From Rhodonellum psychrophilum GCM71 = DSM 17998 (GTDB lineage: Bacteria; Bacteroidota; Bacteroidia; Cytophagales; Cyclobacteriaceae), in contig NZ_KB906692.1 in NCBI RefSeq assembly GCF_000381545.1, positions 23,997 to 87,996 of the forward strand: a DNA stretch of 64,000 nt, written 5' to 3'. Below are positions 24,003 through 33,608 of this stretch, piece by piece. Position numbers and translations under genes: made by a program. Numbering within the stretch: the first letter of the stretch is position 1; every line of letters begins with the position of its first letter. The notes below the pieces were generated by a model. That model saw only the letters and a list, made by a program, of their open reading frames with translations. It was not told where the DNA came from and did not search any database.

Positions 24003-26681
24003 TTGACAGACAATATCCTTGATTTTTTATTAGACAAGAAAAAAAGTATACAACTAGAAAGCAAAGTCAGCAACAAGAATATGGGGGTAAAGTCATCCAA
24101 AAATCATTCCTTAAACCTTTTGGAACACAAAACCTTCCCGATCGTGGGCATCGGTGCTTCGGCGGGGGGACTGGAAGCCTTGGAGCAGTTTTTCGGCAAT
24201 ATGCCTATCGACACGGGAATGGCATTCGTTGTTGTTACCCACTTGGATCCCAATCATGTGGGCATGATGCCGGAGTTGCTGCAACGCATCACGAAGATGC
24301 GGGTGATGCAGGCCACTGACAATTTGAAAGTTCAGCAAAACGTTGTCTATGTAATCCCTCCCAACAAAAGCCTTTCGGTCCTTTCAGGTACTTTGCACTT
24401 GTTTGACCCAGTCGAGTCCCGAGGCCTTCGTTTGCCCATCGATATTTTTCTAAGGTCCTTGGCTTTGGATCGACATGAGTTGGCCATAGGGGTAATCCTT
24501 TCCGGTATGGGTTCCGATGGTAGTCTTGGGGTAAAATCAATCAAGGAAAACAATGGGATCGTACTTGTACAAGAACCCTCCTCCGCAAAATTCGATGCAA
24601 TGCCGCGAAGCGCTATAGAGGCAGTAATTGTGGATATCGTGGCCCCAGCCAATGAACTCCCAGAAAGGTTGATCTCTTATAATAAATTCATCCCCATCGA
24701 AAACCCCCTTTCAGAGACGGAATCCAAAATAAAAAGCAACCTTGAAAAAATAATCATTCTCCTAAGGATACAGTCGGGACATGATTTTTCTCTTTATAAA
24801 AAAAACACCTTGTTTCGAAGGATAGAAAGAAGAAAAGGGGTCCATCAGATTGACAACATCCATACCTACGTCAGGTTTTTACAAGAAAACCCAAAGGAGG
24901 TAGAAATTCTTTTCAAGGAATTGTTGATCGGTGTGACCAGTTTTTTCAGGGATACCCCTGTTTGGGAAAAACTCAAAAACGAGATTTTACCAGATTTGAT
25001 CGAAGTTTTGCCTGACGACTATATCATGAGGGCCTGGATTCCTGCCTGTTCCACTGGCGAGGAAGCTTATTCATTGGCGATGATTTTTACGGAAGCGAAA
25101 GAAAAAATCAAAAAAAAGAAGAACCTGTTTTTGCAAATTTTTGCAACAGATCTCGACAATGATGCCATCGATAAAGCCAGGAAGGGATTTTTTCCCGCCA
25201 ATATTGTTGCCGATGTCTCTCCGGATCGAATCAATAGGTTTTTTGTAAGCGAAGGTGATGGATATCGGGTGAACAACAGCATTCGGGAAATGGTGATTTT
25301 TGCACCCCAGAATGTGATCAAGGATCCCCCTTTTACAAAATTGGATATTCTCTCCTGCCGCAACATGCTGATCTACATGGAGCCAATATTACAGAAAAAA
25401 CTGATCGCATTGTTCAATTACAGCCTGAACCCGGGAGGAATCCTGGTTTTGGGAAACGCAGAAACCCTCGGTAACCAAAACGAAGGTTTTGAAGCCATTG
25501 ATAACAAACTTAAAATCTATAAAAGGACAATCACAAATTCGGAAACCGAACTCTTTGATTTTCCAAGTGCTTTTTATCCAAACAAAACTGTGACAGCCGA
25601 AAAGAAAAACCAACCAAAGGTAATAGAAAACATTCAAGCGCTCGCCGATCAAATCATCTTGCAAACCTATTCCCCCGCCAGTGTTTTGGTCAATAGCAAA
25701 GGCGACATTTTGTACATCACGGGTCGAACCGGTAAATACCTGGAACCGGTGGCTGGTAAAGCAAACTGGAACATCCATGCAATGGCAAGGGAAGGCTTAC
25801 AGAACGAATTGCCCGGCGCTTTTCGAAAGGCAATGAATGGTTTTGAACCTGTCATTTTGGATGGGATCAAGGTCGGAACCAATGGAGGGAGACAACTCCT
25901 GAAGGTCACCATCCAACAAATAGAAAAACCGGATGCTTTGAGGGGGATGGTCATGATCGTATTTAATGATCTTCTTCCCAAGACAGAGGAGGGCGAGTCA
26001 AGCACAGACAAATCAGATCCCCATAAATCAAGCAAAAGAAAAAAGGAGGATGAACTGGAATTAAAGCGCTGCCACGATGAGATGAGGGTTCTCCGGGAGG
26101 AGATGCAGACCTCACAGGAAGAGCTTAAATCCACCAATGAGGAATTGCAATCCACCAATGAGGAACTGCAATCCACAAACGAAGAGCTCACCACTTCCAA
26201 AGAGGAAATGCAAAGCCTCAACGAAGAATTGCAGACGGTCAACATTGAATTGCAAAGCAAGGTCAGTGACTTTGTCCAAGCGGACAATGACATGAAAAAC
26301 CTGCTTAACAGCACAGAGATCGCCACACTATTTCTGGATAAGAGTTTGAATATCAGAAGATACACAGATGCTGTCATCAATTTATTCAAGCTTCGCAAAA
26401 CAGATATTGGAAGACCCTTCACCGATCTTGTTTCTGACTTGGAATATCCGGAAATTGGAAATCATGCGGTGGAAGTCCTCAAATCTCTAAAACCAATTGA
26501 GATGGCCTCCATCACAAAAGGTGGAAAATGGTACAATGTAAGAATAATGCCTTACAGGACCCTTGACGACCGGATCGATGGTTTGGTGATTACCTTCTCT
26601 GACATTACTATTGCAAAAAAGCTGGAAATAGAACTGAAACGTGCCAATGAAGCCTTGCATAAGGAAAAAAAAGACCAATAG
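24003..26681 (+). CDS. CheB-CheR fusion with coiled coil and PAS domain
   Basis: An 892-aa signalling protein. Residues about 45-230 are a CheB methylesterase domain with the triad Ser53 (GIGASAGG), His80 (VVTHLDPNH) and Asp172 (SGMGSDGS). Residues about 240-515 are a CheR methyltransferase with the SAM motif WIPACSTGEEAYSLAM. A coiled coil of exact heptads follows (about 690-760; 21-bp DNA repeats at 26124-26249), then a PAS domain to the end. No kinase domain is attached and no chemoreceptor, cheA or cheW is nearby. The start is uncertain: a TTG at 24003 or an ATG at 24081. The following PAS histidine kinase gene, 54 bases away, is the likely partner. Confidence 0.9.
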   Translation: MTDNILDFLLDKKKSIQLESKVSNKNMGVKSSKNHSLNLLEHKTFPIVGIGASAGGLEALEQFFGNMPIDTGMAFVVVTHLDPNHVGMMPELLQRITKMRVMQATDNLKVQQNVVYVIPPNKSLSVLSGTLHLFDPVESRGLRLPIDIFLRSLALDRHELAIGVILSGMGSDGSLGVKSIKENNGIVLVQEPSSAKFDAMPRSAIEAVIVDIVAPANELPERLISYNKFIPIENPLSETESKIKSNLEKIIILLRIQSGHDFSLYKKNTLFRRIERRKGVHQIDNIHTYVRFLQENPKEVEILFKELLIGVTSFFRDTPVWEKLKNEILPDLIEVLPDDYIMRAWIPACSTGEEAYSLAMIFTEAKEKIKKKKNLFLQIFATDLDNDAIDKARKGFFPANIVADVSPDRINRFFVSEGDGYRVNNSIREMVIFAPQNVIKDPPFTKLDILSCRNMLIYMEPILQKKLIALFNYSLNPGGILVLGNAETLGNQNEGFEAIDNKLKIYKRTITNSETELFDFPSAFYPNKTVTAEKKNQPKVIENIQALADQIILQTYSPASVLVNSKGDILYITGRTGKYLEPVAGKANWNIHAMAREGLQNELPGAFRKAMNGFEPVILDGIKVGTNGGRQLLKVTIQQIEKPDALRGMVMIVFNDLLPKTEEGESSTDKSDPHKSSKRKKEDELELKRCHDEMRVLREEMQTSQEELKSTNEELQSTNEELQSTNEELTTSKEEMQSLNEELQTVNIELQSKVSDFVQADNDMKNLLNSTEIATLFLDKSLNIRRYTDAVINLFKLRKTDIGRPFTDLVSDLEYPEIGNHAVEVLKSLKPIEMASITKGGKWYNVRIMPYRTLDDRIDGLVITFSDITIAKKLEIELKRANEALHKEKKDQ
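26124..26249 (+). repeat. Six 21-bp heptad-encoding tandem units in the CheB-CheR gene
   Basis: Six consecutive 21-base units encode seven-residue steps of the form L-x-S-T-N-E-E. The first two are nearly identical in DNA, so recent unit gain is possible. The stretch forms the signalling coiled coil between the CheR and PAS domains. Confidence 0.75.
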
Positions 26682-26735
26682 AATTTTTTTATAAAATGAG
26701 CAAAGCAGTATCAAGACTTAAAGCAAAAGGCAGTT

Positions 26736-29186
26736 ATGAAAGATACAGGTAAAAAAACAGAATCCGAATTCCTTCGAAAGAAGGCAGAGGAATTATTAAA
26801 AACCAGCCATCCCGATATGGAGGGTACAAACTTGGATGCAAAAACCTTAAAGTTGATCCATGAACTTGAGGTGCATCAGATTGAGCTCGAATTGCAAAAT
26901 GATGAACTCATACGCGCGAAGATCGATGCACAAAATGCAGCGGATAAATATATTGAATTATACGATTTTGCACCCTCGGGTTATTTTACGCTTTCTCAGG
27001 AAGGTATTATTTTGGAAGTAAACCTTTTTGGTTCGCAAATGATTGGAAAAGAGCGTTCCCGGTTAAGAAAGACACCTTTTGGCATTTATGTCTCTGAAAG
27101 CTCGAAACCGATTTTTAGGCAATTTCTATCCAATGTTTTCAAATCTGAAGCAAAGGAGGTTTGCGAATTAACTTTTTCTTCCTTCGGTAAAGCACCAGTA
27201 TTTGCGTATGTCACCGGTATTCTGACTGAAAGTGGAGAGGAATGCATCCTCACAGTAGTGGATATCACCGAACAAAAAAAAATGGAATCCAGTATTCAGG
27301 ACCTTTCCCTGATTGCAACCCATACGGACAATTTGGTCTTGATCACTGATGTTTACGGTCAAATCGAGTACGTCAACAAAGCTTTTGAAAAATTAACCGA
27401 ATTTAGCCTAGAAGAGATCAAAGGGAGAAAACCAGGTAGTTTCTTACAAGGTCCGGAAACTGATCCCGAGCATATTGCCGCCATGAGAAAAGGCATCCAA
27501 GAGTTGAAGCCTTTTACCCAAGAAATCCTCAATTATTCAAAATCCGGAAAAAAATATTGGCTGTCGGTCACCATAGATCCCATTTTCGACAGTCAGGGAG
27601 TACTTCTAAAATTTATCGGTGTCGAATGGGACATCACTCCCCAAAAATCGCTTGAAAAATCACTGAAGGAAGCATTGGAAAGTGAAAGGTATTTTTTGAG
27701 TCAGATCATGAAGACCAATGTCTCGGCGGTTTTGGAGGTGAATGCAAATGGACGGATTATTTTTGCCAACAAGGCTGTAGAAAATTTATTTGGATTGTCT
27801 GCCGATAAAGTCATTTCTCGAACCATCAATGACCCAAAATGGAAAATAACAGATCCTCAAGGCAAACCTGTTTCGGACGATCAGCTTCCTTTCTCATTGG
27901 TTATGAAAACCGGAAAACCCGTCAATAACATCTGCCAAAGTATCGAGGGTCCAGATGGTCAGAAAAAAACACTACTCATCAATGCTGCGCCTTTAAGTTT
28001 TGAAGATGGCAAACCAAACTCTGTAGTCCTTTCTTTTTCCGATGTAACCAAAGAAATTGAAACACGCCATGCGCTAGAAGGGATCAAAAGCAAACTTGAG
28101 AGTATTTTGAATGAAATGGCCGACGTAGTTTGGTCCCTAAGCCTGATTGATTATCAAATGCTTTTTGCCTCTCCATCCATTGAAAAACTTTATGGGATAA
28201 CCCAGGACGAATTCCAGAAAGACAATTCTTATTGGAAAAAATCAATACACCCTGATGACAAATCCGTGGTGGATGAAATTTATCAGGAATTGGAAACTGT
28301 GGGTTCATTCGAAAAGGAATACCGGATTATCGCCAAAAACAAGGAAATAAAGTGGGTTTTGAACAGGGGAAAAGTAATCGCAGATACTGAAGGAAAACCA
28401 ATAAGGCTTGACGGATATCTTACCGACATCACCGAAAAGAAAAAGAAAGAAGAAGAAATCAACAGTTATCTTCAAATTACCAAGGAACAAAATGAGCGAC
28501 TTAAAAACTTTGCACACATCGTCTCCCATAACCTCAGGACCCATTCCGCCAATATCATAGGCCTGCTGGATGTCCTTAAATTCCAACATCCGGAATTTTC
28601 AGAGAACCAACTTTTTTCCATGCTTTTTCTGGCATCCGAAAATCTTGGTGAGACCTTACATAACCTTGCACAGGTAGTAGGAATGGGTTCATCGAAAGAG
28701 AATTTGATCACCATCAACCTTTCCAGAGTCATTGAAAGTGCGGTGACGAATGTTTATTCGATTGCCAAAGAGGCAAACGTAGCCATCGAAAATCAAGTAA
28801 AACCTGACACAGAAATCATGGGATTGCCAGCCTATATGGACAGTGTGATCCTCAACTTTCTCACCAATGGAATAAAATACAAAGCAGAAAATCGGCAAAG
28901 CTATGTCAAACTCTCCGCCAAAACACAAAATGGCTATTTGGTGCTCAGCATAGAAGACAATGGTTTGGGCATTAATTTGGAAAAATATGGATCAAAACTG
29001 TTTGGGATGTACAAGACTTTCCACAATCATCCGGATGCCCGAGGAATCGGCTTATTCATCACCAAAAATCAAGTAGAGACCATGGGCGGAAAAATTGAGG
29101 TGGAAAGCCAAGTGGGTGTCGGGACAACCTTCAAAATATTTTTCAAACAAAAAGTTAAATCCAATGGTGAAAACCAGCAGAATTAA
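26736..29186 (+). CDS. Multi-PAS sensor histidine kinase
   Basis: An 816-aa cytoplasmic kinase without membrane helices. An N-terminal coiled segment (HELEVHQIELELQNDELIRAK) leads into about four PAS domains (about 70-180, 185-310, 320-440, 450-570). The kinase core has the phospho-acceptor His598 in HIVSHNLRTHSANIIG, the N box LNFLTNGIKYKAENR, the G1 box EDNGLGINL and the G2 box GIGLFITKNQVETMGG. The FTEFSLEEIKGRKPGSFLQGPETDP region in the second PAS domain has the LOV/PAC-like look (GRKPGSFLQGP), but the LOV photoactive NCRFLQ motif with Cys is absent. There is no receiver domain and no response regulator gene beside it. It probably works with the upstream CheB-CheR protein. Confidence 0.9.
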   Translation: MKDTGKKTESEFLRKKAEELLKTSHPDMEGTNLDAKTLKLIHELEVHQIELELQNDELIRAKIDAQNAADKYIELYDFAPSGYFTLSQEGIILEVNLFGSQMIGKERSRLRKTPFGIYVSESSKPIFRQFLSNVFKSEAKEVCELTFSSFGKAPVFAYVTGILTESGEECILTVVDITEQKKMESSIQDLSLIATHTDNLVLITDVYGQIEYVNKAFEKLTEFSLEEIKGRKPGSFLQGPETDPEHIAAMRKGIQELKPFTQEILNYSKSGKKYWLSVTIDPIFDSQGVLLKFIGVEWDITPQKSLEKSLKEALESERYFLSQIMKTNVSAVLEVNANGRIIFANKAVENLFGLSADKVISRTINDPKWKITDPQGKPVSDDQLPFSLVMKTGKPVNNICQSIEGPDGQKKTLLINAAPLSFEDGKPNSVVLSFSDVTKEIETRHALEGIKSKLESILNEMADVVWSLSLIDYQMLFASPSIEKLYGITQDEFQKDNSYWKKSIHPDDKSVVDEIYQELETVGSFEKEYRIIAKNKEIKWVLNRGKVIADTEGKPIRLDGYLTDITEKKKKEEEINSYLQITKEQNERLKNFAHIVSHNLRTHSANIIGLLDVLKFQHPEFSENQLFSMLFLASENLGETLHNLAQVVGMGSSKENLITINLSRVIESAVTNVYSIAKEANVAIENQVKPDTEIMGLPAYMDSVILNFLTNGIKYKAENRQSYVKLSAKTQNGYLVLSIEDNGLGINLEKYGSKLFGMYKTFHNHPDARGIGLFITKNQVETMGGKIEVESQVGVGTTFKIFFKQKVKSNGENQQN

Positions 29187-29290
29187 CTTTTTGAAACAAT
29201 GCTTTTCATCCTCAATCTGGAGATTTAAAATTGGCCCCGCCAAAACAACAGGGTAAATTGTGGGAAAAGGCCAAAAGCCCATCCAAGGCA

Positions 29291-30268
29291 CTAGGAAACT
29301 AAGATCACCTTGCCATTCCTCCCTCCTTTTTCATATTCCTTGATTGCCTCGAGAAACTCGTTAAGGGGATAAATTGCCTGAACATCCACCTTTACTTTTT
29401 CAGACAAAAGATGGGACAATACGGTCTTGAAGGCAATCTCTCTTTGCTCATGATTGATACTTTCCATGTAGGAGGTCAACCAAAAGCCTTCTATTTTTAG
29501 ATTTTTGAAAATGAGGAGTCCGCTGTTCAAGGGAATATTTTCGAGACTCAGCAATCCAAAAACCATCATTTTCCCATTGTTTTTGAGGCATGCCAAGGCT
29601 TTCGCACCTAGAATTCCACCTACGGCATCAAAAACAACGGCGACCCCCTCCCCTGTTTTTTCCATAATCACTTTTTGAAGTTTTTCTTTTTCTGTATTGA
29701 TCACAAGAGATGCGCCCAGCGATGTCAACACTTCTTTTTGTTCCTCTCTTCTGACCGTACAGGCCACTTTTATGCCTTTTTGGTTGGCCATCTGAATCAC
29801 CAACTTCCCGAAAGCAGAAGCCCCTGCGGTGACCAAAAGCCAGTCGCCTTCTTCCAAACCACTGGTCTCCAGCATCGCATAAGCTGTAAGTGGATTGACA
29901 AAAGCCTGGCAGGCTACCGCATCCGGCAATTCCTCAGGAATTGAAATGACTGATTGTACGGGAACCGTTACATATTCCTTCCAAGTTCCCAAAGCCGTAA
30001 ATATCACCTTGGTTCCCAAGGCCAAAGTTTCCTTTTCATCCATGGCATCGACTATTCCCACCGCCTCAAACCCCGCGCTACTTGGCAGTTTGGGAGTGAT
30101 GCCATACATTCCCCTGATAAACATGATATCGGAGGGATTGATATTTCTTGCCGTCACCTTGATTCTTACTTCATGGGGTTTTGGCTGAGGGATATCTGCC
30201 TCTTCGTATTTTAGAACTTCCTGAGGAAGACCAACTTCATGAAAAACTACCTGCTTCATAATGCTCAT
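29291..30268 (-). CDS. Medium-chain dehydrogenase/reductase, quinone oxidoreductase or MECR-like
   Basis: A 325-aa NADPH-dependent oxidoreductase of the MDR superfamily without the zinc-site cysteines. Seen: VGLPQEVLKYEEADIPQPKPHEVRIKV at the N-terminus, GMYGITPKLPSSAGFEAVGIV, the cofactor block LLVTAGASAFGKLVIQMANQKGIKVACTVR and the HLLSEKVKVDVQAIYPLNEF end. This resembles mitochondrial-type enoyl reductases (MECR) and zeta-crystallin quinone reductases. The start could also be the ATG at 30259 (MKQVVF). It is divergent from the acyl-CoA operon, so a role in acyl-CoA metabolism is possible but not shown. Confidence 0.85.
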   Translation of the reverse strand: MSIMKQVVFHEVGLPQEVLKYEEADIPQPKPHEVRIKVTARNINPSDIMFIRGMYGITPKLPSSAGFEAVGIVDAMDEKETLALGTKVIFTALGTWKEYVTVPVQSVISIPEELPDAVACQAFVNPLTAYAMLETSGLEEGDWLLVTAGASAFGKLVIQMANQKGIKVACTVRREEQKEVLTSLGASLVINTEKEKLQKVIMEKTGEGVAVVFDAVGGILGAKALACLKNNGKMMVFGLLSLENIPLNSGLLIFKNLKIEGFWLTSYMESINHEQREIAFKTVLSHLLSEKVKVDVQAIYPLNEFLEAIKEYEKGGRNGKVILVS

Positions 30269-30577
30269 TTTTTGATTATAAAATTTTGACTAATGTTCAT
30301 TTTTTTTAAAAAAGACAAACCACAACGGCATGAAAATGAATTTTTGGATCATCCAATCCAGTCATTGACTGAAAATGATTTTGGGATACATATGAAATCC
30401 ATATCAATACAATTCATCAAATTAAGGAAAAATACTCGGTATGCATAATATATTTTTGGAACGCCAATAGTCTTTAAAAAGGATATTCTTTATCTTGAGA
30501 TTTGGAACAGATTTTTCTTCTTTTTTCCCATTGGAATCGAACTTTAATTTAAAACAAATAACGGAAACCTTTAAACT
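30269..30577. other. Divergent intergenic region before the acyl-CoA operon
   Basis: A 309-base A/T-rich gap. It contains TATTTTTG at 30451-30458 (a TAnnTTTG box on the plus strand), which may be the operon promoter but would give a long leader of about 115 bases. No minus-strand box was found for the divergent MDR gene. No RNA gene is recognised. Confidence 0.4.
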
Positions 30578-31345
30578 ATGGATTTATCAACTGTATTTTC
30601 ACTGATCGGTAAGGTCGCCTTGGTCACAGGTGCAAGTAAAGGCATAGGGTTAAGCATTGCTGAAGTTTTTGCCGCGGCAGGGGCCAAAGTGGTCATTAGC
30701 AGCAGAAACCAAGAAGCTTTGGATGAAATGGCCAAGTCATTAAAGCACAGAGGCTATGAAGTTTCAGGAATTACCTGTAATGTTGGGAATTTTGATGAAT
30801 TGAAACTCCTGGTGGATAAGACGGTTGAAAGATATGGCCAAATTGACGTCCTTGTCAACAACGCAGCCACAAATCCTATTTTTGGCCCCATCCATGACAC
30901 AAGTTTGGAAGCTTATGAAAAAATCATGGATGTCAACCTCAAAGCTCCCTTCCAATTGATGAAGCTTTGTTTCCCTTATTTAAGGGAGTCAGCGGAGGCA
31001 TCCGTCATCAACATCAGTTCGATTGGCGGCATTTCACCAGAACCGGGCTTGGGAATGTACAGTGTCAGTAAGGCAGCACTTATCTCCATGACCAAGGTTT
31101 TTGCTAAAGAATGGGGCGACCATGGGATTAGAGTCAATGCATTGTGCCCGGGATTGATCAAAACCAAATTTTCAGAAGCCCTCTGGAGCAATGACAAAAT
31201 CATGCAATCCATGATCAAGCAACTCGCAATCAAACGAATCGGCACCAGTGACGAGATCGCTTCAATGGCACTGTTCTTGGCAACTTCTGCTTCCTCATAC
31301 ACCACGGGTGCAGTCCTGACAGCAGATGGTGGTTTTACAATTTAG
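30578..31345 (+). CDS. Short-chain dehydrogenase/reductase
   Basis: A 255-aa classical SDR. The cofactor motif is VTGASKGIGLSIAEVF, followed by LVNNAAT; the catalytic residues are Tyr161 and Lys165 in MYSVSKAAL, and Ser148 region INISSIGG. It uses NAD(P)H to interconvert a keto and a hydroxy group. First gene of a four-gene operon with an acyl-CoA dehydrogenase, an APH-like kinase and a 3-hydroxyacyl-CoA dehydrogenase. In the Pseudomonas levulinate pathway an SDR (LvaD) reduces the 4-keto to a 4-hydroxyacyl-CoA; that role is a reasonable inference here. Confidence 0.9.
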   Translation: MDLSTVFSLIGKVALVTGASKGIGLSIAEVFAAAGAKVVISSRNQEALDEMAKSLKHRGYEVSGITCNVGNFDELKLLVDKTVERYGQIDVLVNNAATNPIFGPIHDTSLEAYEKIMDVNLKAPFQLMKLCFPYLRESAEASVINISSIGGISPEPGLGMYSVSKAALISMTKVFAKEWGDHGIRVNALCPGLIKTKFSEALWSNDKIMQSMIKQLAIKRIGTSDEIASMALFLATSASSYTTGAVLTADGGFTI

Positions 31346-31356
31346 CCCAATATTTA

Positions 31357-32565
31357 ATGCAATATTCAAGCAGCTCTTCCTCAAAAAAAGTGGAAGAATT
31401 AGTACCCAAATATGATCTGTTTATTCAAAAACACCTTTTTCCGATCGAAAAAGAAATTATTTATGGATCCTTCAAGTCCAATTTGCCTAGACTCCAAGCA
31501 CTAAGGGAAATCGCCAAAAAAGAGGGCCTTTTTGCTCCGCACCTTAGTCTACATGAAGGTGGTCTTGGATTGGAATTGATGGAATTTGCAAGGATTTCGG
31601 AAGTTTTGGGAAAAAGCCCCTTGGGACATTATATCTTCAATTGTCAGGCACCTGATATTGGCAACATGGAATTGCTTCATCAATTTGCCAATGAAATGCT
31701 CAAGGAAAAGTACCTCGTGCCTCTGCAACGTGGTGATATCCGCAGTTGCTTTGCCATGACCGAGCCCAACAATGCCGGTAGCAACCCGGTACATCTATCC
31801 ACACGTGCCACCCTTGAAGGAAATGAGTACGTGATCAATGGGCACAAATGGTTTACTTCCTCCGCTGATGGCGCAAATTTCACGATCGTCATGGCCATTA
31901 CTGATCCCGATAACCCAAATCCCTACCAAAGAGCAAGCATGCTCCTGGTGCCCTTGGATAATCCAGGCTATCAACTGGTCCGGAATATACCCATCATGGG
32001 CGATATCGGGGACGATTACATGTCACATGGAGAAGTTACCTTCACGAATTGTAGGGTTCCTTCCAGTTATTTGATCGGAAAGGAAGGGCAAGGCTTTGCA
32101 TTGGCACAAGAAAGGCTTGGTCCAGGAAGAATCCACCATTGTATGCGCTGGATCGGCATTTGTGAAAGAGCGCTGGATCTGATGTGCAGAAGGGCTCTGG
32201 ACAGAGAGTTGGATCCCGGCAAACCCTTATCCTCTCAGCAGACGATCCAAAACTGGATAGCTGAAAGTGCAGCGGATATCAAGGCCTCACGCTTGCTGGT
32301 TTTGGAAACGGCTTACCAAATCCAACACTTCGGTGCAAAATCTGCAAAGGAAGATATATCCACCATCAAATTTTTTGTATCCGGAGTAATGATGAAAATA
32401 ATCGACAGGGCGATACAAGTCCATGGAGCTTTGGGTATCACCGATGATACGGTGCTTTCATTTTGGTACCGACACGAACGTGGAGCCAAGATCTACGATG
32501 GTCCGGACGAAGTCCATAAATCAGTCTTGGCGCGTCGCATTCTAAAATCCTATTCAAAACCATGA
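31357..32565 (+). CDS. Acyl-CoA dehydrogenase, ACAD10/11-like
   Basis: A 402-aa FAD-dependent acyl-CoA dehydrogenase. Seen: CFAMTEPNNAGSNPVHLSTRA, YVINGHKWFTSSADGA and the C-terminal QVHGALGITDDTVLSFWYR. The segment near the end reads DGPDEVHKSVLARR. The GPDEVH form, in place of the usual EGTNEI, is characteristic of the ACAD10/11 and plant IBR3 group, which in eukaryotes is fused to an aminoglycoside-phosphotransferase-like domain. Here that kinase is the next gene, overlapping by four bases. This group is reported to act on 4-hydroxyacyl-CoA after phosphorylation. It lies 11 bases after the SDR gene. Confidence 0.9.
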   Translation: MQYSSSSSSKKVEELVPKYDLFIQKHLFPIEKEIIYGSFKSNLPRLQALREIAKKEGLFAPHLSLHEGGLGLELMEFARISEVLGKSPLGHYIFNCQAPDIGNMELLHQFANEMLKEKYLVPLQRGDIRSCFAMTEPNNAGSNPVHLSTRATLEGNEYVINGHKWFTSSADGANFTIVMAITDPDNPNPYQRASMLLVPLDNPGYQLVRNIPIMGDIGDDYMSHGEVTFTNCRVPSSYLIGKEGQGFALAQERLGPGRIHHCMRWIGICERALDLMCRRALDRELDPGKPLSSQQTIQNWIAESAADIKASRLLVLETAYQIQHFGAKSAKEDISTIKFFVSGVMMKIIDRAIQVHGALGITDDTVLSFWYRHERGAKIYDGPDEVHKSVLARRILKSYSKP

Positions 32566-33605
32566 GTACCTCCCTACCGCATGATTCTTCGAAATTGGAT
32601 AATATCATTCCATTTTTAGCAGAAAAGCTGGACCTGAATCCCAGTCAAATGGCGATTGAAAGGTTTGAAGGGGGATTTTCCAATCTCACCTTTGAAATCA
32701 AAACCGATCAAGGAAACTATGTTATGCGGCGTCCGCCCTTTGGTCTTAAAATCAGCAAGGCACATGATATGGTGCGGGAGTATAGGATTTTGGAAGGATT
32801 GGAAAAAGCGGGCTATTCAAAAATTCCAAAGCCCATTCTTTGTTGCGAAGATGAATCCATCATCGGCGCTCCATTTTTCATCATGGAAAAAGTGGATGGT
32901 TTGATCCTCAGAAATAAATTGCCAGAAGGAAAACCGCTCAGCAAAGAATTTTTCAGCAAACTTTCCAGAAACAGCATCGATGTTTTGCTGGAACTCCATC
33001 AATTGGAGCTTTCAAAATCTGGACTGGATCAGCTTGGAAAACCGGAAGGCTATGTAGAAAGGCAAGTTTCCGGTTGGTCTGAGCGCTACTTCAACTCCCA
33101 GACTGAAGACATCCCGGAAATGAGCGCGATATCTGAATGGTTGAAAATGAATTTGCCTTCAGCGCAAAACATTGGATTTATCCACAATGATTTCAAATAT
33201 GACAATCTTGTACTCGGAGGTCCTGAGGATCCCAGAATAAGGGCGGTTTTGGATTGGGAAATGGCTACGGTTGGTGATCCATTGATGGATTTGGGTACCA
33301 CTTTGGCCTATTGGGCAGAAGAAGGTGATCCGGAAATCCTTAAAATGTTCAACCTCAGCTATCCTTCCGGGAATTTCACCAAGGCTGAGGTGATTGCCTA
33401 TTATGCCTCAAAGAGCAACTTGGATCTTGAGCACATTCTTTTCTATTATATTTTTGGTGTTTTTAAAGTGGGGGTAATTGCCCAACAAATCTATAAGCGT
33501 TTTCAAATGGGATTTGCGAGGGACCCCAGATTTTCAGCTTTGATCCATGTGGTCAAGGCCTGTGGAAAAACCGCTTGGAACAGCATTCAAACCAATACAA
33601 TCTAA
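32562..33605 (+). CDS. APH-like phosphotransferase, ACAD10/11 or LvaA type
   Basis: A 347-aa kinase of the aminoglycoside phosphotransferase/choline-kinase fold. The catalytic loop is FIHNDFKYDNLVL and the metal-binding block is VLDWEMATVGDPLMDLGTTLAYW. The N-terminal block GGFSNLTFEIKTDQGNYVMRRPPFG is the nucleotide-binding part seen in ACAD10/11 kinase domains. Despite the family name it is unlikely to be a drug-resistance gene: it overlaps the acyl-CoA dehydrogenase by ATGA and sits in a lipid operon. The inferred role is phosphorylation of the 4-hydroxy group of an acyl-CoA, by analogy with LvaA. Confidence 0.88.
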   Translation: MSTSLPHDSSKLDNIIPFLAEKLDLNPSQMAIERFEGGFSNLTFEIKTDQGNYVMRRPPFGLKISKAHDMVREYRILEGLEKAGYSKIPKPILCCEDESIIGAPFFIMEKVDGLILRNKLPEGKPLSKEFFSKLSRNSIDVLLELHQLELSKSGLDQLGKPEGYVERQVSGWSERYFNSQTEDIPEMSAISEWLKMNLPSAQNIGFIHNDFKYDNLVLGGPEDPRIRAVLDWEMATVGDPLMDLGTTLAYWAEEGDPEILKMFNLSYPSGNFTKAEVIAYYASKSNLDLEHILFYYIFGVFKVGVIAQQIYKRFQMGFARDPRFSALIHVVKACGKTAWNSIQTNTI

Positions 33606-33608
33606 ACC

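Noticed and set aside
25667..26422. 251-aa open frame on the minus strand
   Set aside because: It is antisense to the CheB-CheR coiled coil and mirrors its 21-bp repeats; it has no start context and no recognisable domain.
27360..27660. LOV photoreceptor domain in the PAS kinase
   Set aside because: The GRKPGSFLQGPETD segment resembles LOV domains, but the cysteine of the NCRFLQ flavin-binding motif is absent.
32562..33605. Aminoglycoside resistance gene
   Set aside because: The fold is APH-like, but the gene overlaps an ACAD10/11-like dehydrogenase and sits in an acyl-CoA operon, so a metabolic kinase is far more likely.
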